Source of the DNA: Lactifluus volemus
Taxonomy: Eukaryota; Basidiomycota; Agaricomycetes; Russulales; Russulaceae
DNA length: 64,000 nucleotides
Direction of reading: 5' to 3'
Assembly (NCBI GenBank): GCA_022376515.1
Contig: WTXI01000127.1
Span: 1 to 64,000 of the forward strand
The notes under the pieces are model-generated. The model saw only the letters and a program-made list of their open reading frames with translations, was not told the origin of the DNA and made no database searches. Below are positions 56,560-64,000 of the stretch, in pieces (within the stretch, counting starts at the first letter, position 1; the number at the start of each line of letters is the position of its first letter). The position numbers and the translations under genes were made by a program.

Positions 56560-56752
56560 TCTGGCTGTTCGACATACCCCCGCCACGTCTCCACAAACGC
56601 AGCCAACTCCGCGCCCTCCACGACCCGATGCCAGCTAATGCCCAACTTGAGCCTTCGCTCTCCTTTCCCATCGCCCTGGTCGACATCCCACACCCAGCGC
56701 GCGCGTTGTATCCTCGCGCGCTAGCTGTGCACCACTCACGCGACTCGACCTG
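56560..56752 (-). pseudogene. E2 acyltransferase C-terminal fragment
   Basis: Twin of 16060-16262: an AELAAFVETWRGYVEQ-like end on the minus strand and the start of WVWDVD. It is cut off by the Rab copy. Confidence 0.7.
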
Positions 56753-57775
56753 TACTACTACAGGATACCGCAAGTCAAGAACGCTTCTCCTCACTCTCCA
56801 CTACGTTTTTTTTGTGGTGCGGATGCCGCCATTCTCATGTTCGACGTCAATCAGCCTGCGACGCTCCATGCCCTCACCTGATGGTGGTCCGAATTTCGTA
56901 CCTGCACCCTGCTCGCAGATGAACACAGGGAAGAATAGTCTCGTGATGAGACCGACCTCATTTCCGATTCGATAACGCTACTACTACGAGAGAGGATGCC
57001 TTACGCCTCATCGACGAGCTCGTTCCGCCTTCGGATACGCGACCCACCAGTAGTCCAGGCAACGCCAGTGGACGAGAGAGACTGGTTACCCTCCTGCGTC
57101 GTCAATGGATTCGACGACGACGAATTGTGCGTATATACATCTCAGTCAGAGGGTATCATTCTCTTGGACGAGACCAGCTCCCACAGCGGCTGGCACCCAC
57201 ACTACCCTGGACGCCGACGGTGATCCCGGAGCCAACATGGATACTTCAGCTCCCACCACTCATGATCCCACTCCGCACGCCCTCGATCGGCCTCCCTTCG
57301 CATCACCATAAACGCACATCCAAATCCGACTCGCGCAACTCCCAACTTCAGCTTCGCGACGCACGGCGGCACGCTCGGCTCAACCCACCCACGGGCTTCA
57401 CCTCCTTCCAACCCCCCGCATCCTCTTTTTCCGATGGCACCCACGCCGAACCATTCGAATCCGCGCTTCCCCACTCTCGCGCTTCGTCCTCGTCTCCATT
57501 CATAATAATAGATCCCGCACGACTCGCTCGCTCTCATCGTCGACGATATCAATATCCACCGCACAGACGACCACGCCTGCTTGATACGCCACGGCGCAAG
57601 CCCTAGCACGAGGCATGCCGCCTCGTCACCCACGGGGACCCAAGTTATCCTTCATTTCGGCTAAAACGGGCGCGGGCGACTCGGACGTGTTTTCCTATAT
57701 CGCAGTGTCATCACGCGCTGAGAATGGGAGGAAACGTGCCGCCAAATGGGGTGAGGAACAGCAGTACGGTCAGCC
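56753..57775 (+). pseudogene. Decayed Rab-like small GTPase gene (copy 8)
   Basis: The G3 motif is changed to DTASQERF (from 56764). The same eight-T frameshift as at copy 2 follows, then DAAILMFDVNQPAT and a TGA (56879-56881). The VGNK codons are partly deleted, and the G5 is ISAK. Up to about 57450 it is close to copy 2; after that it matches copy 3, so this copy is a mosaic. Confidence 0.75.
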
Positions 57776-57944
57776 TTGACCAAGCTATGATTGGTCAAAA
57801 GGAGACATTTAGAAGGACTTGCTGTTCTTAGTGAGGTTATTTATGTTGATCCTTTTTCCTAGGTTGGAACGTTGTTACCGAGTATATGGATATTGTACGT
57901 GCACCTCCTAACAGAAAGAACTTGTATAAGAAACGGGATGACCA

Positions 57945-58265
57945 GATTGATAGCTTCCTACTAGTGGTTGGGCTCGTATCGGGAGTCCGCAAGACTCAGA
58001 TGTCAGAAAATCAAATGGATCGGACGCAGATGGATCGAACGCTTCGACGACGACGCACAGACCTTCGTCAACTTTGGCTACTTGTCCTTCTTGCACGAGG
58101 ATTTCCTTGAGAGTACCTTGATGCGGACTCGTGATCTCCATGTTGGCATGTCACTCTGCACTTCACAGAGTGAGTCAAACATGCCAATCGTGGATCGACT
58201 AGATACGTTCCCCGTTGATAAAATGGAAATGTTTCAATGGCCAGAGGGAAAGAGTTCCATACGAA
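57945..58265 (-). pseudogene. E2 lipoyl-domain fragment
   Basis: Near-identical to 21405-21725 but with about 30 extra bp near 58005-58035 that keep more of the linker (VEAFDPSASDPFDFLTSES). MEITSPHQGTLKEILVQEGQVAKVDEGL reads in one frame; the lipoyl-lysine region is shifted as in the twin. Confidence 0.78.
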
Positions 58266-59221
58266 CGTACTATTTGATGGCTTCGCACTTGGCTATGCCC
58301 CTAGGATTGAGTGCGAACACGAAGAAAATGTGTGCTCATCCAAACGACGCTTTTTTTTTAGAACCTGCATTTGTATGTTTACGTAGAACAAAGATGTGCT
58401 CGGTCGTGCTCGCTAACTAGCTACTAGTACAAATGACCTTGGTAGAAGGGAAGGGATACACTGTATTTGAAATGATGATGTGTGAGTGTAAGTGAGGAGG
58501 GAAAGGCGATCGCCCGAGGCTCTCAGCCTTAGTCTTCAGGTGGTGCCCGTCTCCGGGGATGGACACATACTCGACGGACGTATTTTTGGTATGGGCGACA
58601 CGGGTGATAGCATACAAGAGGACGGATAGTCCCGACAGAGAAAGGCGGGGCTACAACTTCACGCGCGCAGCTTGACATCGACCTGCCACGTCTCCTTTAA
58701 ATAGGGGACCACGACTTCATCATACGTGTTGCGGCAGATATGTGCTAAAAAAACATACATTTTCGAATATATATACGGGAACGGGCCAAGGAGGAGGTAC
58801 ACCATAACACAAACGGGTAAGCTAAGGCAAGTCAGGAACCTTGGGTGGGACGAGGACGTCCCAAGGAAAAGTAGTGGTAAGGAAAGGAGAACGGGTCGCA
58901 ACCTAATATAGAACGTGATTCGAGGTGTCGTAAGTAGTTTGAGACAAGAGAAGACAACGAGGTAAAGGATACAAGGTCAGCGATAGAGAGGAGGGGTAAG
59001 TAAACGCAGTGCAACATAGCACTGAGCCGAGGGGTAAAGGGTGGTCGTGGCCGAGGTGGTATTGCGGAGTACAATACGGGGCGGAGGGCACGGGTTGATG
59101 ACACGCGGGTGGTCCAGAATCGTAGTCAGAAACGGAAGATATAGGGATGAGGACAGGAGGAAAGGGAACGGGTGGAGAGAAGCGAATGCGAAAGACTCCA
59201 AGGACAGTGGCTGCACTGGCC
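58266..59221 (-). repeat. 3' flank of the C gene at 59222
   Basis: Near-identical to 21726-22638. Noncoding. Confidence 0.55.
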
Positions 59222-60717
59222 TTACGGTGTCCTCACTTGCGGTGGGAGGCGAGAGACAGCTACGGGGTGACCACTATGCTGGCGGGCTGTGATGAACGAT
59301 TGTATGCCTTCGAGTAGTGACGCGGCGGTGTCAAAGTGGCGTAACATAGTATGTGCCACAATGTCAAGGCTGTGTAGCGAGGGGAATACATCGGTGGCCA
59401 ATTCTCCCGTGAGCCCTCCTAACACAGCTGCGATAGACTGCTCGAGGTAGGAAGTTATTTGAAGACGCTGGACAGAGGGAAATGAGTGAAACAGTTGGAG
59501 CCATACCGTCGGATCTATCTCGGTTTCTGGCTGGACGCTCCAAACGTTTTTGTACTCAATGACGAGCGATTCCACGCTAGATCGGAAGGACGGAATCTGG
59601 CTGCATATCTGTGCCATCGAAAACAATTGCCGATCTAAAGCGTTGCACTTGATATGCCAGAACCAACTCTCACCCGCCATATCAGAGGGAAAGAAGACAG
59701 CCCGGCCAGTGAAAGGCTCAGGATAGAATATCAAGGTTAGACTGGATGTCCTGAACGAGTCTAGGTGACCAAAGAACCGAATAGTTTGGGGAATATCAAA
59801 ATCAAGCTGATTGAAGAAGACTATCTTGAGGAGATCGGACCTGAGTAGAGGTGCATCGATTCGGGCTGCGAGAACTTCCAGATACTCGCTGATACCCTGA
59901 AACATCAATGAATTAAGAGCGGGGAGAACAGACCGGGTCTGTGGGGGGAGAGGTCGGTTTCTTCGTTTGGGGTCAGGCGTCGGAGATTGGAATTCGATGG
60001 TGAGGTGTTCGAGCTTCGGCAACACGGACAGCGATGTGGCCATTGTCTCGGGTGGGATGTACCCAGAATTAGGTATATACGAAAGATCAAGAGATGTGAG
60101 GTCTCTGGTAGTCAAGAGAAATCGTGGCAACGACGGAAATGAGATTCTCCAGAGCAAGAGATGTTGTAAGCGCGAGGCGGATCCATTCAAGAATGTGTCG
60201 GAAACAGGTAACGCATCATAAGAGTCAAGAAAAAGAAACGTCAATTCCGGAAATGGCTCCTGCATCACCGTCGCTATTCGTTCCCATAAACCATCCCGGG
60301 TTAGTGGATTTTTGATAGTAATTCTCTGTACTCGATCACGATGCTCCAATGCGTCAATGACGTTTTCGAATTCGTTCTCGCCCGACCATTTCAAGTCAAT
60401 CTTGACTATGAGAGGAAGTGTTGGCCAAATATCGAGCAGTTTCATCACTAGCGTTTTTGGTTTGCAAAAAAGTTGCAATTTGAGACGGAGTGGTGATGCA
60501 AAAATGATGAATCGCCATCTTCGGCATACATGCACCAGCCTGGGCCAATTTAAATGCCACTTATGATATGGCTTGGAGACTCGGACTTGATCGAATATTT
60601 CTAGCAGGACATCGTCTGGGATGGATTCGATGGACACTCGTTCGAACACTAGACCTGGATGGTACAACTCAGCAATCATTGATGCGACCCTAGACGAATC
60701 CTACCTGGTCCATCCAT
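59222..60717 (-). CDS. C-type F-box/LRR-like protein, 481 aa spliced, recent twin of 22639
   Basis: Exon 1 is 60717-60705 (13 nt), the intron 60704-60655 (50 nt), exon 2 60654-59222. The product starts MDGPGLVFERVSIESIPDDV. It differs from the twin at five residues: Thr/Met in CKPKT, Tyr/Ser in DSYDALP, Phe/Leu in NSLMF, Gln/Leu in ICSQIPS and Ile/Val in SFITARQ. The Gln of ICSQ is the family norm, so the other copy carries the derived change. F-box and repeats as in 22639. Head to head with the A gene at 62704. Confidence 0.85.
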
Positions 60718-61009
60718 AAACGATTCCCATCAAAGACGTATCAGGGAATGACGAGCGTGCGATACTATTGTGAAAGGGGCGCAGTCAACGTGGCGCCTAA
60801 TTGGATATTCTAAGTACTTACAATTTTGGTCATCGAGACCACGTACTGTACGCATACTCGGTAGTGTCAATTGATAGTACAACTCTAACCTTTAATCCAT
60901 ACTTCCAAAATTTTGATTAATTTTATTGACTACAGATTATCACCGGCAGTGATAACGACTGTCGCGAACACGATGAAACATTTTTGTGTTTGTGAAATGT
61001 CTCGTCCTC
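60718..61009. other. Promoter-side spacer of the C gene
   Basis: Copy of 24135-24429; no gene was seen. Confidence 0.4.
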
Positions 61010-62345
61010 GCACTTACCCGCTCTGGCTGTTCAACATACCCCAATCACGTCTCCACAAACGCAGCCAACTCCGCGCCCTCCACGACCCTATGGTCCGCCG
61101 ACCAGCTGATGCCCAACTTGAGCCTTCACTCTCCTTTCATCGCCCCGGTCGACATCCCACACACAGCGCGCCCTTCCTAGAGCGACGATCGCGGCCGTGA
61201 TGCTGCCGCCAGGTACCCGCACATCGCGCGCTATCTGGCCCTGACTGCACCAACATCACTCACCGTGAGCGTGGTACCTGCCTTCCGAGATACGCGAGAT
61301 GCTTAAGGGCTGAGGCCAGGCTGTACACAGAGTGCGCGTCCACGGCACGGATGGTCGGTGTATATAGCCCCGTCAGTGTTGACAGTGCTATATTGACAGA
61401 AATACGTTGCCTTAGAAAGGGTCTTGAGAAGGATGGGGAGATACGTTAACTTGGCATAGGTGCCTGATGTGGGTGGAGTAGTAGCCAGCAGCGTGGGGAA
61501 GAAGGATGATGGGGAGAAAGGAGGTACGGCCGATGGTTCTCGTGGTGAAAGGTAATGATGGTGTATGTTTGGATTAAGGATGGGAAGTATTTCATGCAAT
61601 TGAGGTCAGATCCAGTGACGTTGAGTAGCTAGGTGCTCGTCAGCAATGCAGTCGGAGAAGGGGTTACCAACAAATGAGGGATTTCCGAGCGCTGTGAACA
61701 TCGTGCATGAGATGAATGACAACACTGGAATAAAGATAAATGTACGCACCTTTTCCATTGCTTTCTACATCCCGTTCCGCGTCCGTCCTAGCTCGACGAC
61801 GACATCCTCTTCTACTCAGAGAGAAGTCGTGGCGCCAGGCGGTTGCTCACTAACAGACTTCCTACTCGCGAGATGGCGTTCTATATCCTCTTGCTCGACG
61901 CGCCCATATTTCCCACTTCCTCGAAAGCAAAGCAATATCCATGGCACACTTCCGTTCAAAGTTGCGTAGGGCATCCACCTTCTTGGCCTCGGACTTGACT
62001 GTCATCGCCGACCCTGACGCCGACACGGTCGATTCCGGAGGAGGGCAGGTTATTTGGATCTAGTGGATGCAGACGACGAGCTACCGATATCTTTTCCGAC
62101 GCGATCTGCGGCTCGAAAACACCGGCTTGATTCCGGGTTCCCTGGAGCGACGCGTTCCTCTTGTGGCATAAGCGCGCCCATGGTTGGGCTCGCATCTGAG
62201 TCTGGGGGCTCACATGTTAGAACATCAGACGAATCGGACGCGACCTCAATGATGCACAGACCTTCGCCAACCTTGGCTACCTGCCCTTTCTTGCACTAGG
62301 ATTTCCTTGAGAGTCACTGCATACGGACGACTGATCTCCACGCTG
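61010..62345 (-). pseudogene. Decayed E2 acyltransferase gene, near full length
   Basis: Twin of 24430-25775 with the same domain order: lipoyl tail about 62245-62300, subunit-binding part about 61860-61940, catalytic start about 61750-61810, KLTYLPILLKTLSKATY about 61400-61460, C-terminus 61020-61180. It has independent small indels (for example 61795-61850), and also a shared broken frame, so decay preceded the duplication. Confidence 0.78.
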
Positions 62346-62500
62346 GCCTTGTGAAAATGCATCGCGCTCGGCGGAAGTGGCTCATGGAACAGGTTGAAAA
62401 GTCGCCAAGAGTTACCCGCCAAATAAGGGCTGAGCCGAGCTCTTGTCCTAGATGGCGACGACGGCTAGGATGAATCGGATTAGAAAAACCAAGACGGTCG

Positions 62501-62508
62501 TGACGTCA
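62501..62508. promoter_or_regulatory. CRE-like palindrome upstream of A gene
   Basis: TGACGTCA about 200 bp before ATG 62704. An E-box CACGTG lies at 62581-62586. Confidence 0.45.
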
Positions 62509-62703
62509 ACATGCTCTGTTCTAAGGATGACGGCCAAATGGAGCAGCATGCAGTGGCATCTCACGTTCAATAACACTGTCCACGTGGTCCAATGGCACAC
62601 ACGTGACCCTCAACGCCGTGCTTGGGCCGAGGAAACCGGCCAGGGGCCAGGACAGGAGAACATACCCGAAACGGTTTCCCTCTAGTCAACCTCTTTGACA
62701 CAA

Positions 62704-64000
62704 ATGGATGGCCTTTCCATCATAGGCTCAAACAGCCAAAATGTTGTTGCACACCAGTGGGAGGAATTGCTGATTCAACAAGAACCAAGTAAGACTCATC
62801 AGGAACAACCGTGACCATATCGATTACTGAGTATGGTCTAGGACAGGAGTTCCAACGAGTAACAATCGGATCTCTCCCAGACAATGTCCTTCTAGATATA
62901 TTTGATTTTCATCAAGACTCCATCAATGAACGTCCATGGGATTGGGAGAATCTAGTGCACGTATGCCGAAGATGGCGATTCATCATTTTCGAATCGCCTG
63001 TCCGTCTCAATCTGCAGCTTTTTTGCACGAAGAACTCGCCCATGAGGAAGTTGTTGGATGTCTGGCCGCCATTTCCTCTCGTCATCCGATTAGATTACAT
63101 CTATTCATATTCGGTATGGGACTGGGAGGTCATGAACTTGACGAACAACCTCGCTGCCGCATTGGAGCATCGTGATCGCGTACACGAAATTCGAGTTCAT
63201 ACCTTCAATGCACCGGATCGTGTATGTGAACAAATTATCACGGAAATGGAGAAACCATTTCCAGCATTGAGATCTTTTTCATTTGGGTCAGATGATGAGA
63301 TTCTCTCTGAGCTAGATACGCTCTTGGATGGATCCGCCCCTTGTCTACAAGATCTCACTCTTTCGGGAATCTCATCTCCGTCGTTGCCACGACTCCTCTC
63401 GTCTACAAGCGACCTCACATCTCTTAAACTTTACTATATAACTAATTCTGGATATATCTCACCCGAGACAATGGCCACATCGTTGTCTGCGCTGCCAAAA
63501 CTCGAATGCCTTGTCATCATTTTCGAATTCCCGATACCACATCCCGAACGACGAAACCGAGCCCCGACTCGGTTTATTCTCCCCGCACTCACAAAGCTCG
63601 AATTCGAAGGTTTAAGCGAGTACTTGGAAGCCCTCGCTGCCCGATTCGATGCCCCACTACTCGATGAATTCTTGATAACATTCTTCGATCAACCTCAAGT
63701 TGTCTTTGACATCATGATCCCGCAAACCGGTCGGTTCTTTAGTAGTTACCTGGACTCATTCAAGCCACTCGGTCTAGATATAACCTTGACATTGAGATCG
63801 TGGGACTGCGCCTCTATCGGAGTCTCTTTTACCTCAATTGCAACAACTCATTCCGCATTTTGTCCAAGTCACTTGTGGAAAATCATGTGCAAAGATTTGG
63901 ATCATCAAGTCATTTCTGTAGCACAGATATGCGGCCAGATTCCGTCCTTCCGCTCCAGCGTGAAGTCACTCATCATTAAATACCACCAGAGACTCATCGA
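62704..64000 (+). CDS. A-type F-box/LRR-like gene, cut by the window end
   Basis: Exon 1 is 62704-62788 (MDGLSIIGSN...), the intron 62789-62841 (53 nt), exon 2 62842 to beyond 64000. Recent twin of 26115: F-box LPDNVLLDIF and VHVCRRWRFIIF, then the same repeats with a few changes (for example SFGSDDEI for SFGSEDEI, LPRLLSS for LARLLSS, ICGQIPS for ICGHIPS). At the last three it keeps the family-typical residue. Whether it shares the early stop of the twin cannot be seen, because the end lies outside. Confidence 0.83.

Larger units (their letters stand above)
57450..64000. repeat. Large direct duplication, copy 2
   Basis: Second copy of 20890-27411; it continues beyond the window. Small indels (for example near 57735 and 58005) distinguish the two. 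Confidence 0.85.

Noticed and set aside
1..64000. CRISPR arrays, tRNA or rRNA genes, bacterial operon signals
   Set aside because: No regularly spaced short repeats, no cloverleaf-like or rRNA-like sequence was noticed, and the genes have spliceosomal introns.

Overview
The window looks like a chromosome segment of a filamentous basidiomycete, probably a mushroom-forming Agaricomycete. The introns I could place are short (49-57 nt), with GT-AG borders and CTRAY/CTGAG-like branch points. The dominant gene family is the F-box type with the core VHVCRRWR, familiar from these fungi, and the one transposon is a fungal-type LINE with an RNase H-like tail. The species cannot be named from the sequence.

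The layout is one composite repeat, reiterated and shuffled. The unit is made of four things: (A) a plus-strand F-box gene; (Rab) a decayed small-GTPase gene on the plus strand, recognisable by DTAGQERF, FDVNQPAT, VGNKTDL and TSAK; (B or C) minus-strand F-box genes; and (E2) a decayed minus-strand gene for the lipoamide acyltransferase of a branched-chain 2-oxoacid dehydrogenase, recognisable by its lipoyl domain, subunit-binding domain and a DHRVVEG motif. I count 14 F-box loci. Five are plus-strand A genes starting at 3159, 26115, 35019, 49425 and 62704, the last cut by the window edge; a sixth A copy is the C-terminal fragment at 238-873. Eight are minus-strand B or C genes ending at 7621, 18331, 22639, 30400, 41827, 46166, 53701 and 59222. 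The F-box copy at 30400 is clearly dead and the one at 26115 has lost its C-terminus. In contrast every Rab and E2 copy is broken.

The real F-box genes have two exons. A small first exon encodes a peptide with the core IGSN. A phase-1 intron of about 50-57 nt follows, then one long exon carrying the F-box and degenerate leucine-rich repeats. The products would be substrate receptors of SCF (Skp1-cullin-F-box) ubiquitin ligases. In the middle of the array (37921-39584) lies a single unrelated five-exon gene whose product joins two ubiquitin-like domains, an SH3-like domain and an unrecognised C-terminal region.

A 5'-truncated LINE with an open 1,079-codon reverse transcriptase frame is inserted at 10287-15872. 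It has a 15-bp target-site duplication and a 27-base poly(T) (the poly(A) tail of a minus-strand element). The uninterrupted paralogous site is at about 56360-56400. Between the LINE and its tail sit about 2 kb that include a decayed, intron-containing Cdc4/Pop1-like WD40 gene, which suggests 3' transduction. A second, recent event is a direct duplication of at least 6.5 kb (20890-27411 and 57450-64000), each copy carrying a C gene and an A gene head to head.

Overall this is a birth-and-death F-box nursery in which the ligase-receptor genes stay open while co-duplicated housekeeping passengers rot. No tRNA, rRNA or CRISPR was seen.
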